Part shown: piece after piece, positions 32,345 to 40,885 of the stretch
How the letters are laid out: each line of letters starts with the position of its first letter
Numbering within the stretch: the stretch's first letter is position 1
IMG/VR virus record: IMGVR_UViG_3300028920_000039
Span: 1 to 64,000 of that record
Reading direction: 5' to 3' (one strand)
Length of the DNA: 64,000 nt
Origin: a virus
Notes under the pieces: model-generated
What the model was told of the DNA's origin: nothing
Databases searched by the model: none
What the model saw: only the letters and a program-made list of their open reading frames with translations
Translations under genes and position numbers: made by a program

Positions 32345-33381
32345 ATGAAGCCATAGTTGATATTGAGCAGAGAGAGTTTGCTCCTAAAATTTTTGCTACC
32401 AACGGGGACAAACCGTCGCTCTTGCCTAATGTACGCCATGAGATCCTTCAGCATGCGGCGAACTATGCTCAGTGGGGTAAGATCCATAACATCTTGCTAA
32501 TCGGCAGTATACTCACCAAGCGCTGGAAGCCTGACTCCGATATTGATGTTACGGTCATCATGGAGCCTTTCTCTGAAGAATCCTTCAAAGCAGCACGCCA
32601 GTACTCAGCTGATCATCAAGACACTGAACTGCTGACAGGAACTGAACATCCTGTTAACGTCTTCATTCGTGATGATTGGGATGATTCATTGGCAGACCAG
32701 ATCTACTATGTGTTGGAAGACGATTGGTACAAGCAAACGATTGTGAAGCCCCTTGAGATAAACAAGTATCTAGACGCCTTCGAGAGATATGTGTCGGCTA
32801 TTGACCTTGAGAAAGCTGAGTTGAAACGAGATTTGATCGACTATGATGAGTTGGCACAGTTTGCCCCAGAAGATGTTAAAGGCCTACAAAGCCAAGTGCA
32901 GGCGAAGCTTGATGAGATCAACGACAGTGTCAAGAAGCTCGCTGCCACATACAAAACGATACATGCCCTTCGTAATATTGCGTTTCGTGCAGAGATGTCA
33001 CCGGAAGAGATCCGACAGTTTCAGATCAAGAACAAGCTGCCGGCGAATGTGGTGTACAAACTGCTTCAGCGATATCACTATACGCGTTTCCTGACAGCTA
33101 TCAACAAAGCTCTTGAGTCTGCTGGTGGGGCAATTGACACTGATCAGGATGTGGATGATGTAGAGCAAGCTTTTGATGTAGAAAGTGCTTTTAAACACAT
33201 TACAAACAATGAAGTTTCTGTTGATGATATTGAAAAAGTGTTAGATGAAATAACAACTTCTGCTGCTGCAGGTTCTTATGAAGTTCCGTTAGGTGCGCGA
33301 CCACAAGCTCGTCGTCGTAAACGGAAAAAGAAGTTGAAAGGCATTCTGACATACGAAAATCTACAAAACAAAAGAGGATGA
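32341..33381 (+). CDS. Pol-beta-type nucleotidyltransferase fused to helical domain
   Basis: 346 residues from TTG overlapping the preceding stop; no ATG in this frame is nearby. Residues 54-72 hold the nucleotidyltransferase signature IGSILTKRWKPDSDIDVTVI, with Gly55-Ser56 and the metal-binding Asp67/Asp69. A helical domain (~120-250) with KLAATYKTIHALRNI follows, then an acidic region with SVDDIEKVLDEITTSA, which resembles the tag motif, and a basic tail (PQARRRKRKKKLKG). Substrate is unknown; MNT-type or tRNA-modifying activity is possible. Tail may bind nucleic acid. Confidence 0.75.
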   Translation: MNEAIVDIEQREFAPKIFATNGDKPSLLPNVRHEILQHAANYAQWGKIHNILLIGSILTKRWKPDSDIDVTVIMEPFSEESFKAARQYSADHQDTELLTGTEHPVNVFIRDDWDDSLADQIYYVLEDDWYKQTIVKPLEINKYLDAFERYVSAIDLEKAELKRDLIDYDELAQFAPEDVKGLQSQVQAKLDEINDSVKKLAATYKTIHALRNIAFRAEMSPEEIRQFQIKNKLPANVVYKLLQRYHYTRFLTAINKALESAGGAIDTDQDVDDVEQAFDVESAFKHITNNEVSVDDIEKVLDEITTSAAAGSYEVPLGARPQARRRKRKKKLKGILTYENLQNKRG

Positions 33382-33392
33382 ATTCTTTAGTA

Positions 33393-33401
33393 TTGTATAA
33401 C
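33393..33401 (+). promoter_or_regulatory. TTGTATAAC promoter-like element
   Basis: TTGTATAAC 24 nt upstream of ATG 33425, behind a stop codon, with GAAAGGG ribosome site after it. Confidence 0.45.
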
Positions 33402-33424
33402 GAATCGAATGAAAGGGTTGAATT

Positions 33425-33802
33425 ATGAATGTTTCGTGTTCTTCTGAAATTTATTCTATTCCTGCTGCAGGAGGCGTCACAGTAACTCTAACCGGTACTG
33501 CCAAATTGATATCTGTTGTTATGACTCTTGCAATAGAGGTTAACAATACGTTTTGTATAACTTTAGTTCGAGAAGGGATCACTTTTGAACTGCTTTCACA
33601 CGAAGGAACTTACAAAGATGTTGTGTGGTTACTTGAAGGTGGTGGGGTTGTTTTGAAAAGCGGCGATCAACTACGATTTTCAAACTTAGCAAATGAAGAA
33701 GGATATGTGTTTTTTGGGTATGAGACTAATGGTCCTCAGGGACCTTCGATTACCGTAACACCAGGTCCTGTGGTTGACGATGCAGCCGGGCCTTTAGCAT
33801 AA
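33425..33802 (+). CDS. Small beta-rich virion-like protein
   Basis: 125 residues beginning MNVSCSSEIYSIPAAGGVTV. Predominantly beta strands, Gly/Val/Thr-rich, ending in a Pro/Gly tail (GPQGPSITVTPGPVVDDAAG) of a kind found in phage structural proteins. Size and composition resemble the small beta proteins at 26869 and 39487, but the signature W unit is missing. Structural role inferred. Confidence 0.65.
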   Translation: MNVSCSSEIYSIPAAGGVTVTLTGTAKLISVVMTLAIEVNNTFCITLVREGITFELLSHEGTYKDVVWLLEGGGVVLKSGDQLRFSNLANEEGYVFFGYETNGPQGPSITVTPGPVVDDAAGPLA

Positions 33803-33811
33803 GGTGAGCCA

Positions 33812-35011
33812 ATGAAAAAGTTTGTGGTTTTTGTAGTTGGATTACTGCTGTCCCTTTCCTTTACTTTTGCTGGTATCATTGAAGATGGAAGGGTTGTGAA
33901 GGGGTCAGCAACTAATTCAACACACCTTGGTGGAATCCCTGCTGCTGAATTTTTGAGAAGAGGCGGGGAGGTCCCTTTGACAGGAAATTTAGACGCTGGA
34001 AACTATCGAATTGTGCATTCTGCTGGACCTGTTGATAAAGGAGATTTGGCTCGTCGAAGTTTTGTTTTAGCGCAGATTGTGGCTCAAATAAATGCTGAAA
34101 TTACCGCTTTGTCAAATCATATTGATGCAACATTTGGGCAATTGACAGGAGATCAAACATGGACCGGTTCCAACATGTTCAGCGGCATTGTCAGCCTAGG
34201 GAGTATAGAGAGCCGGTGTGCTGCTCCTGAGTTTGTGTTTGGGGATAATTCGCCAGTGGATGCTAATCGTTTCAAGATGTATTCCAATTGGGATATCTGG
34301 GCTCTAGCGGTTGATGATGACGGCGACGGGAATTATGTTGATGTAATATGGGTTTTGACTAACTCTTTCCAGGCTAGTATCACTTACCTAATAGGCAACG
34401 GTGGCGGTATTTTGCAAATGAAAGAATGTTCCCAGCAACCTGGGGGCCCTCTTACAGAGGGGTATCGGGAGATATGGCAGAGCGATGGGACCGGCTATGG
34501 CGACGATGGGGATCTCTGCACCGTCCATCAGGCGGGCGGTATCCTGCATACGAATACATTTGCGATGGAGTCTTATGTGGATAATATTGTAGATACTAAT
34601 TCCATTAATTACATGTTCACTAGAACTAGTTTTTGGGATACTGCTTATAATTGGGTAAATACTAGTTCTACGGTGTATCGTGGCGGGGCGTCGGCGTTCG
34701 ACTACACGAATTTTACGTTTGATAGCAGTTGGCACGACCTTGACCTTTCCGCCATTGTGCCGCAGGGTGCTCGCAAGGTAACTATTTATGGGGCCGTGAT
34801 CGACGATACGGCGGGTCAGCAATTTCGGATGCGTAACAACGCTACCACTGGCTCATATGTTGAGGCGGCATGGACCGTGCAGGTGTCGGGCGTGATTGTC
34901 ACATACGCACAAGAGGTGTACTGTGACGAGAATCGCGTGATTGAATACAAGTGCGACCCAAATCTAAGCAACAACTCTTTGCTTGGGTTCACAGTCATAG
35001 GATGGGAGTAG
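33812..35011 (+). CDS. Exported tail-fibre-like protein
   Basis: 399 residues, SD AAGGTGAG. N-terminus MKKFVVFVVGLLLSLSFTFA is a typical signal peptide, cleaved after TFA. The mature part reads like a tail fibre: HLGGIPAAEFLRRGGEVPLT, GNLDAGNYRIVHSAGPVD, then a helical region with four-residue periodicity, GQLTGDQTWTGSNMFSGIVS, and a beta-rich C-terminus (SVTIYGAVIDDTAG-like). Parallel to the 27388 protein in organisation. Secretion of a fibre-like protein is unusual. Confidence 0.8.
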   Translation: MKKFVVFVVGLLLSLSFTFAGIIEDGRVVKGSATNSTHLGGIPAAEFLRRGGEVPLTGNLDAGNYRIVHSAGPVDKGDLARRSFVLAQIVAQINAEITALSNHIDATFGQLTGDQTWTGSNMFSGIVSLGSIESRCAAPEFVFGDNSPVDANRFKMYSNWDIWALAVDDDGDGNYVDVIWVLTNSFQASITYLIGNGGGILQMKECSQQPGGPLTEGYREIWQSDGTGYGDDGDLCTVHQAGGILHTNTFAMESYVDNIVDTNSINYMFTRTSFWDTAYNWVNTSSTVYRGGASAFDYTNFTFDSSWHDLDLSAIVPQGARKVTIYGAVIDDTAGQQFRMRNNATTGSYVEAAWTVQVSGVIVTYAQEVYCDENRVIEYKCDPNLSNNSLLGFTVIGWE

Positions 35012-35012
35012 C

Positions 35013-35372
35013 ATGGATGCGGAATACCTTCCACCAAGCTGGGCAAAGGACAGGGCGGACATTTTGCGATGGTGCAGGCGGCAGCGCCTATTCTGGCGGC
35101 TGGAGTGGTTAATTCGGAAATTTGGACCATAGGTAGGCTATGGGGAATGGGACGACAATCCTGAGGCGCGAGGTGACAGACAATTTGTCAGGACGAATCA
35201 GGTTCCCGTGCGCATCAGTGACAGCGGCGGCGGTATGTGTTGGATCAGGCCGATCAATCTGTCATGGGGCAAATACAACGCGAAGCGGGGTGAGTGTCCT
35301 CCGAGTTGGAGCTACTCGAAATGTATTAGGCGCACGCTCGAAGAGTGTGCAAAAGACGAACTCACGCCATAA
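35013..35372 (+). pseudogene. ORF split by an in-frame amber codon
   Basis: From ATG 35013 a frame runs MDAEYLPPSWAKDRADILRW and on to a TAG at 35130-35132, then continues in the same frame for 79 codons with a natural-looking sequence (EWDDNPEARGDRQFVRTNQV, GGGMCWIRPINLSWGKYN, ECPPSWSYSKCIRR) to TAA at 35370. The two parts are either one gene interrupted by a nonsense mutation, a readthrough product, or a 39-residue gene plus an unstarted remnant. The overlapping frame from 35140 has a less natural composition. TAG is used as a normal stop elsewhere in the window, so genome-wide recoding is unlikely. Confidence 0.5.
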
Positions 35373-35380
35373 GGACTGAT

Positions 35381-35866
35381 ATGGGCTGGCTCACCAAAAT
35401 CTGCGGCAAGCCTCTTTGGCCGTTCCGCAAACCGACGCTTAAGGAGACGAACCCCTGTACCGGCAGTGTCCGAGACTGGTACATCGACGCCCACAAGAAG
35501 GGAGTCACAGTCGGACTTGTCGAGTACTACCGTGACCTTCGCCCCTGGGAGCCCTACGCTGACAAAGAGGACCGGTGGCACATGGCCGGTACCTACATCG
35601 ACGAGAACGGCCGCCTGACGGTATACGACGTGATCAACGACGAGATTGTCACCCTCAGCGACACGGAGCTTGAGGACGTGATATGGATTGGACTCACACC
35701 CGATAGTTGCCCAAAATGCAATGCGACCACGGGCGGGACCACAAATTATGTTGCAGGGAATGTCCTTAAATGCACAAGCGGGACGAATATATTTACTCGT
35801 GGGATGACTGCTCTTGCTGTGGCTATTACAGGTACTTACGGAAGGGTTAATATTTTGTTAGATTAG
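35381..35866 (+). CDS. Hypothetical protein, virion cluster
   Basis: 161 residues from ATG 35381 (SD AAGGACTG). Begins MGWLTKICGKPLWPFRKPTL. The first half is acidic and aromatic (DWYIDAHKKGVTVGLVEYYR), with an LTVYDVINDEIVTLSDTELE segment; the last ~45 residues (CPKCNATTGG to the end) are a Gly/Thr-rich beta tail. A CPKC pair may bind metal. Structural or fibre-associated by position. Confidence 0.65.
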   Translation: MGWLTKICGKPLWPFRKPTLKETNPCTGSVRDWYIDAHKKGVTVGLVEYYRDLRPWEPYADKEDRWHMAGTYIDENGRLTVYDVINDEIVTLSDTELEDVIWIGLTPDSCPKCNATTGGTTNYVAGNVLKCTSGTNIFTRGMTALAVAITGTYGRVNILLD

Positions 35867-35884
35867 ACCTTGAAACAGTATGGT

Positions 35885-35895
35885 AAGCGGTATAG
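35885..35895 (+). promoter_or_regulatory. Weak promoter-like element
   Basis: GGTATAGTGTAAT-like sequence after a 60-nt gap, 40 nt before ATG 35936. Related to but poorer than the TTGTATAAC motif. Confidence 0.3.
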
Positions 35896-35935
35896 TGTAA
35901 TCAAAGTTAGCATGAAAAGACCATAGGAGTATATC

Positions 35936-36607
35936 ATGAGAGTTGACGACTTGCAGATTTCTGTGAGAGAAGGTCTCGACGCAGAGCAACAAATTCAGCC
36001 CCGCGAATTCGGCGAAGCTAAACCCAAGAAGACGCCCCGTCGCACCACCCGTCCCCTCAAGAAGCACAGAGAGGTTGCCGATCAATTCCTGCAGACTCGC
36101 CAAGCAATTGATGAGCTCAACCAACAAATTGCTGCTGTTCGGGCTATCATTGCTTCTAAGGAAGAAGTAGCGGGGAATCTTGCTCGAGACCTGATGACGT
36201 ATGCTGAAGAGTACCAGGACCGTATGTTCCAGACAGAGAAAGTTCTTGTGGCTCTTGAAGACATTCCTCCTCACAAAGCGCAGATCCCTCAGTGGGGTAA
36301 GGTGATCAAGCATCTGCTGGCTCAGCTAGAAAGTGTGAGTGTTGATATGCGAAAAGAAGCAGAAGAGTTCATCGAAGCAGCCAAACGTGAGATCCCCGGC
36401 GCCACCGAGCTTCTCTACAAAGAGCTTGAATCTGTCAACAAGACGGCAATGGCGGAAGGTTGGATCGGTTTCAAGAAGATACTGGACAAGGTGAAAGCAA
36501 TGGGAAAGAAGGCTCGTGCAAAACTGGATGAGATTACATCCGAGACACAAGACCTCCTGGCTTCATTGCATCCAGACAGCAAGACGAGCAGAGAGTATGG
36601 CAGATAG
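35936..36607 (+). CDS. Helical coiled-coil protein
   Basis: 223 residues. Basic linker PKKTPRRTTRPLKKHREVAD at ~29-48, then long helices (RQAIDELNQQIAAVRAIIAS) and an Ala/Lys-rich C-terminal helix. Overall composition resembles scaffolding or internal head proteins; no family recognised. It overlaps the next gene by 11 nt. Confidence 0.7.
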   Translation: MRVDDLQISVREGLDAEQQIQPREFGEAKPKKTPRRTTRPLKKHREVADQFLQTRQAIDELNQQIAAVRAIIASKEEVAGNLARDLMTYAEEYQDRMFQTEKVLVALEDIPPHKAQIPQWGKVIKHLLAQLESVSVDMRKEAEEFIEAAKREIPGATELLYKELESVNKTAMAEGWIGFKKILDKVKAMGKKARAKLDEITSETQDLLASLHPDSKTSREYGR

Positions 36608-37151
36608 TAAGGTCAAAAGCGCACCTTCTTTGGTAGAAGCTCGAAAAGCAATGAAGCGCGCGTCTAAGCGCGTCAAGAATACTGCCAAAGCTCGTCGTCT
36701 GACTCGAAAGCAGAAAGCGGCGCGGGCGGCGGCTCGTCGTGCCAAGAAGATGAGAGGGATGAAGCGCGCGGCTGTTGCTCCCAAAGGCAAGGAGTGGCTG
36801 GCGGCACCTGTGCAGATTCGAAAGATCCAGCCTCTCCCTCCGTTGGGAGGCAGATTGCCTACGGCACAGCCGGTTACAGTAGCTCCGCTCCGCCCGGGAT
36901 TCAAGAGGGCGGCACCTGTTGCTGGTGAGTGGAATGGTGTAGAGTTGATACCGGTGATATCGAGTAATGTAGCCTCGTATGGGTATGATCCTGAGAGAGA
37001 ACTTCTCCTGATTGCATTCTTAGATGGAAGTCTGTACCGTTATTTCAATGTTCCTGAAGTGGTTTGGATTCGGTTTCAGGCGGCCAGCAGCAAAGGGAAA
37101 TTCGTCTGGAGTGATGTCAGGGATCAATACGAATACCAGCGCGTTGCGTGA
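36597..37151 (+). CDS. Histone-like Lys/Ala/Arg-rich protein with KTSC domain
   Basis: 184 residues from ATG 36597. Residues ~15-65 are extremely basic (ARKAMKRASKRVKNTAKARR and more), like a histone-H1-type tail. The C-terminal ~65 residues match the KTSC family: SSNVASYGYDPERELLLIAF, DGSLYRYFNVPEVVW, then a conserved S-x-G-x-F. The KTSC domain function is unknown, sometimes found in lysyl-tRNA-synthetase-related and phage proteins. DNA binding by the basic part is inferred. Confidence 0.8.
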   Translation: MADSKVKSAPSLVEARKAMKRASKRVKNTAKARRLTRKQKAARAAARRAKKMRGMKRAAVAPKGKEWLAAPVQIRKIQPLPPLGGRLPTAQPVTVAPLRPGFKRAAPVAGEWNGVELIPVISSNVASYGYDPERELLLIAFLDGSLYRYFNVPEVVWIRFQAASSKGKFVWSDVRDQYEYQRVA

Positions 37152-37162
37152 AAGGGATAACA

Positions 37163-39472
37163 ATGACTGAAGAACTGAAGATTCCTCCTTCGGTGGCAGC
37201 GAAGATGCCGAAGACCGAAATGAAGAAACCCGTTGACACAAAGTTTCCTGATGTTCCTATGATGGGAGGCACTTCTCCAAAATCGCATCAAGGTCTTTCT
37301 GAATCTGACAAGGCGGGGATTGCGGGCATGCTGATGGCAATGAACGGCGATGCTCCTGAATCTTCAGTAGCCGAGGGCGAAGCGGCTCTCAACAAGATTC
37401 CGAAGAGTCGGCATTTGGATGAATCTACTACACAAGGTGTTGCAGGTATTCTTTCTAGTATGAGTAGAGAAGAGCCTCCTGAAGAAGAGAAGCCTGCTTC
37501 TCAAGTTCAGGAAGTGACTGAAGATGAGAAGCAAATGTGGAAGGATCGAATCTGGAAGCTTTTTGCAAGCGATTATACTGTCGAGCAGGTTGAGGAGGAG
37601 ATCGGTGACAACTACGGTAATCTTCCTCCCTGGTTGTATGATATGATCCATGAAGTAGCGAAAGGATTTACTGAGAAGATGGTTCAGCAAGGTGACAAGC
37701 CAAAGGCTTCTGACTTTAAGATCAAGAAGACCCCTGAAGGCGAGCAGATAGTACATATTCCAACAGGGAAGAAATCAGTTGTGTACAAACGAAAAGGTGA
37801 TGCTGAAGTAGTCATTCGAAACATCGTCACAGGCAAAGAGAAGTGGGAATCTGTTCAGCTTCAAGAAGGCCGCATCAAAGAGTGGATAATGTCCAAGATC
37901 AACGCAGCTCTGGTGAGCCTTGGAGTTCCAAAGGACAAGTGGGATGGCATTGAGGACGCTGTTTTTGCGGCGGCTCTCGCCGGTGAGCTGGGGGATGGTC
38001 TGCCTTCAAGCGAGACAGCGGAAGCAGTGGCAGACATGGTTACGGAGTTGGCTGGTACTGAAGCAGCCCCTACACCAGAACTAGAAGAGCCTGGCGAAGG
38101 CGAGCCGGTGGGAGCAGAGGCGGGTCTTGATACAGAGATCGATATTGAAGAACCTCCTGAGGAAGAGGACCCTGCTCTTGAACCGGAACCCGAACCGGAA
38201 CCCGAACCGGAACCCGAACCCGAACCGGAGGAACCCCTGGAACCGGAAGAGCCTCCAGTCGAAGAACCTGGCGAAGAATCGCCACCTGACGCGGGTGAAG
38301 AAGAGCCTTTTATGGATCTGGTTTCTCTTGACGATATTGAGGCTGAAATTGCTCGATTGGCTGGTGATGAAGAACCAATGGAGCCGCCGGAAGAAGAGCC
38401 TCCTGAAGAAGAAGAACCAGGCGAAGGTGAGCCTGAGGATAACACAGTCTTCATTCCAGCTGAAGAGGAAGAGGAGATTGAGGAAGCAAAGCCTACTTTT
38501 GATCCTCAATTGGTTGATGGAATGGGCAAGCATGTTCTGGCAACATCTCAGGCTATTAAGAATGCGCTCTTTGGTCCTACAAGTTATGTAGCTACTCGAG
38601 ATGAGATGTTGGCGATAACTTTTGATGAAGAATCAAGCGCTTATGCCCATGGTGAAGTAAACATTCACAACGAGTGGGAACAGTCTTCTCCAGGGGATTT
38701 CCCTTCCTATGATGGAGAAACAGAAGTAGATGATGCGATAGGTGATTTCTTGACACAATGGGGTGAATACAGGGATTTAGGGGAAGAAAGTCTTAAGGAA
38801 GCTGAGTTCGAAGACGACCCAGAAGTGAAAGCACAAACTGGTGCTTGGTTGCTCGGCGGTATCCTTGGAAAGCATGAAAGGGCTGGTTTTGATTCCGAAG
38901 AGGAAGCACAAGCTGTTGCTGATGAGTACAAAGCTTTCCTTGACAGTGAAGGCATTCCTTACGAGAGAATTGAAATTTGGGATTCTGAGAGTGTTGCAAC
39001 ATTTAAGGTGTACGTCCAGATTAATTCATTCTCTATGGAAAAAGGGGTCAATCCACCGCCTACTCCTACAAATGCAGACAGAGCCTATGATCTATCGAAT
39101 TTCATCATAGGAAAAGAGCTGGTCAAGGGTAGCTCTTTCGCCTATGCAACATTACCGATGGATCAAGCCAAAGAACGAGCTCTGAAAATCAAGAAGCTCT
39201 CAACCACTCCGGGTCCCAAACGCGAAAGTTTTATTCCCGGTGAAACCGTTATGATTCCTATCGACGGTGAGTTGATGGAAGCAAAGGTACTGGATGTTCA
39301 TTCTCACAACAAGACACTTGACGTGGATGTCGAAGGCAACCTTTTCAAGACAACCTTCGAAAAGGCTTCCAAGCTTTCTGTTGAGGACAGTTTTGTTGAG
39401 CGTCTTCTGGACGGAGAAGATGCGATGCAGATTCTGGATGACATGATAACTGATGAAATTCTGACGAAGTAA
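37163..39472 (+). CDS. Large acidic virion-like protein with (EP)n repeat
   Basis: 769 residues from ATG 37163; GTG 37148 is an alternative. Residues ~1-110 contain two related segments (SESDKAGIAGMLMAMNGD and DESTTQGVAGILSSMSREE), a possible internal repeat. Residues ~330-430 are very acidic with (EP)n runs, encoded by a GAACCG/GAACCC repeat at ~38178-38226. Globular domains flank it (KAQTGAWLLGGILGKHERAG; ESFIPGETVMIPIDGELMEAKV). The middle (SLDDIEAEIARLAGDEE) and the C-terminus have tag-like short helices. Scaffold or internal-protein role inferred. Confidence 0.75.
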   Translation: MTEELKIPPSVAAKMPKTEMKKPVDTKFPDVPMMGGTSPKSHQGLSESDKAGIAGMLMAMNGDAPESSVAEGEAALNKIPKSRHLDESTTQGVAGILSSMSREEPPEEEKPASQVQEVTEDEKQMWKDRIWKLFASDYTVEQVEEEIGDNYGNLPPWLYDMIHEVAKGFTEKMVQQGDKPKASDFKIKKTPEGEQIVHIPTGKKSVVYKRKGDAEVVIRNIVTGKEKWESVQLQEGRIKEWIMSKINAALVSLGVPKDKWDGIEDAVFAAALAGELGDGLPSSETAEAVADMVTELAGTEAAPTPELEEPGEGEPVGAEAGLDTEIDIEEPPEEEDPALEPEPEPEPEPEPEPEPEEPLEPEEPPVEEPGEESPPDAGEEEPFMDLVSLDDIEAEIARLAGDEEPMEPPEEEPPEEEEPGEGEPEDNTVFIPAEEEEEIEEAKPTFDPQLVDGMGKHVLATSQAIKNALFGPTSYVATRDEMLAITFDEESSAYAHGEVNIHNEWEQSSPGDFPSYDGETEVDDAIGDFLTQWGEYRDLGEESLKEAEFEDDPEVKAQTGAWLLGGILGKHERAGFDSEEEAQAVADEYKAFLDSEGIPYERIEIWDSESVATFKVYVQINSFSMEKGVNPPPTPTNADRAYDLSNFIIGKELVKGSSFAYATLPMDQAKERALKIKKLSTTPGPKRESFIPGETVMIPIDGELMEAKVLDVHSHNKTLDVDVEGNLFKTTFEKASKLSVEDSFVERLLDGEDAMQILDDMITDEILTK
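38178..38226 (+). repeat. (GAACCG/GAACCC)n codon repeat
   Basis: About eight tandem Glu-Pro codon pairs inside the 37163 gene, giving a stiff acidic linker. Prone to length change by slippage. Confidence 0.8.
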
Positions 39473-39486
39473 AGGAGGAAGAAGCC

Positions 39487-39831
39487 ATGCTAATTACGCA
39501 GACGGATATTTTTGACGTCCCTGCAAGCTTGAGCACCGTCGTCAACATCAGAGAGAACAACTCTCTGGAGAGGAGCCTGTTCTTCGATAACAAGAGCTCT
39601 GCAACACTCTCGATTCAGATCGAGACATCTGCCGACGGCGGTACAACATGGTCACTAGTAGGCACAGCTTTCTCGCTGACCGCTGGTTCTCAGACGGTGA
39701 AGGAGATCGCGGCTTCCTATCCTAACCAGTTGCGGATCAGAGCTTCCGGTGGTGGTGATGATCGTGACCTGTACATCGGTTATGCTCGGCTCTTCTCGAA
39801 CACCAGTTCCTGGACGAATCCGACTCTGTAA
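39487..39831 (+). CDS. Small beta-rich virion protein (SDGTTW family)
   Basis: 114 residues, ATG behind AAAGGAGG. Contains NNSLERSLFFDNKSSATLSI and QIETSADGGTTWSLVGTAFS, the strand-turn-Trp unit shared with the 26869 and 62866 proteins, followed by QLRIRASGGGDDRDLYIGYA. Looks like a small beta sandwich typical of decoration, neck or fibre-base proteins. Structural role inferred. Confidence 0.7.
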   Translation: MLITQTDIFDVPASLSTVVNIRENNSLERSLFFDNKSSATLSIQIETSADGGTTWSLVGTAFSLTAGSQTVKEIAASYPNQLRIRASGGGDDRDLYIGYARLFSNTSSWTNPTL

Positions 39832-39899
39832 AGGAACCGATTCGTTAGGTTCTGTTTCTGATTGCCTCATAAAACCAACTTTCTAACTGTGTTCTGTAA

Positions 39900-39906
39900 G
39901 TATAAC
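39900..39906 (+). promoter_or_regulatory. GTATAAC promoter-like element
   Basis: CTGTAAGTATAACG, 34 nt before ATG 39940. A weak hairpin (GAACC/GGTTC, 39834-39860) followed by a T-rich stretch precedes it, which could terminate the upstream group. Confidence 0.4.
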
Positions 39907-39939
39907 GAAAGGGGTAAAAAACTCTGGTTGGTTTTGAAA

Positions 39940-40668
39940 ATGCAAACTAATCATGTCACAGTGGTGGTGCCTGCATTTAACACTGCAAAATACATCAAGC
40001 CTTGCCTTGATTCCATTTTAAAGCAGTCCCACAAGAACACTGACATCGTCGTTGTCAACGACGGTAGCACTGATGATACAGGTAAAATTGCTTGTGCCTA
40101 CATGCGCAAAGGCCACCCCGTCAGTGTCATGAACATCCATCGCAACAAAGGTGTAACCCACGCTACGCATGTTGGTATCATGTCTGCTCAAGGCCCGATT
40201 GTGACCATTGTTGACAGCGATGATATGTTGCTTGATGGTTCCCTTAAGTATGGCATCAAACCTTTCATGGATCCTAAAGTCGGTTTTGTGTGGACCAAGT
40301 TTGTGAAGAGCACCGGTGGAATTGGTTGGAGCCGAGGTTTGCCAGAAGGTGTTTCCTTGTGGCGTGCTATGATGTACAATAAGTGGTGGAAAGCTAGCCA
40401 TCAGCGATTTCTTCGTAAGTCTGTGTATGAGAATGGCATCCGCCTCAACACTTCGTTTGACAGGTCTTCAGATTTTCAACTTGTTCTTCTGATAGCGCTT
40501 TCAGGCTGTAAGACAATACATGTGCCCGTGGCGACATACTGGTATCGAATGCGAAGACCTAACAGTCTCACATCAGAAGGCTCTGAGAAGCAACGTGTTG
40601 TGGTCACAGGCATTCGAAAGTGGTTGCAATCAGAGATCAAAAAACGAGGTATAAATGAGCCTGCTTGA
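39940..40668 (+). CDS. Family 2 glycosyltransferase
   Basis: 242 residues. Classical GT-A start: TVVVPAFNTAKYIKPCLDSI, then DIVVVNDGSTDDT (nucleotide-binding), and DSDDM as the DXD metal motif near residue 95. The rest includes RFLRKSVYENGIRL and an R-x-R-rich C-terminus. Transfers a sugar from a nucleotide donor to an unknown acceptor. Stands apart from the 49209-58575 glycan island, next to DNA metabolism genes, so DNA or protein glycosylation cannot be excluded. Confidence 0.85.
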   Translation: MQTNHVTVVVPAFNTAKYIKPCLDSILKQSHKNTDIVVVNDGSTDDTGKIACAYMRKGHPVSVMNIHRNKGVTHATHVGIMSAQGPIVTIVDSDDMLLDGSLKYGIKPFMDPKVGFVWTKFVKSTGGIGWSRGLPEGVSLWRAMMYNKWWKASHQRFLRKSVYENGIRLNTSFDRSSDFQLVLLIALSGCKTIHVPVATYWYRMRRPNSLTSEGSEKQRVVVTGIRKWLQSEIKKRGINEPA

Positions 40669-40885
40669 TTTCTTTCACAAGAATGAAGGGGAAGATTTGA
40701 AGGACTCAACCAAGGTGGTGCTCGCCAAACTGGCTGAGATGGCTGATCCGAACTGTAATAAATGTTACGGCCGTGGTTTTATTGGGCGCATTCCTCGAAC
40801 GAAAGCTCTTCTTCGCTGTGAAAGATGCGCTCGGAGATATGCCAGGAAGAAGGAAGAGGAAGAGAAAGCTGAGGAAACCAAGTGA
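40655..40885 (+). CDS. Small zinc-binding protein
   Basis: 76 residues overlapping the glycosyltransferase end by 14 nt. CNKCYGRGFIGR and CERCARR supply two CxxC pairs, a DnaJ-like zinc-knuckle pattern; the C-terminal tail is Lys/Glu-rich. The stop overlaps the GTG of the exonuclease gene, so the two are coupled. Confidence 0.7.
   Translation: MSLLDFFHKNEGEDLKDSTKVVLAKLAEMADPNCNKCYGRGFIGRIPRTKALLRCERCARRYARKKEEEEKAEETK

Noticed and set aside
35140-35379. 79-codon open frame overlapping the amber-split gene
   Set aside because: Its sequence is low in natural protein features; the alternative frame reads far better.
38178-38226. Possible DNA satellite or origin repeat
   Set aside because: It encodes an in-frame (EP)n linker inside an acidic protein.
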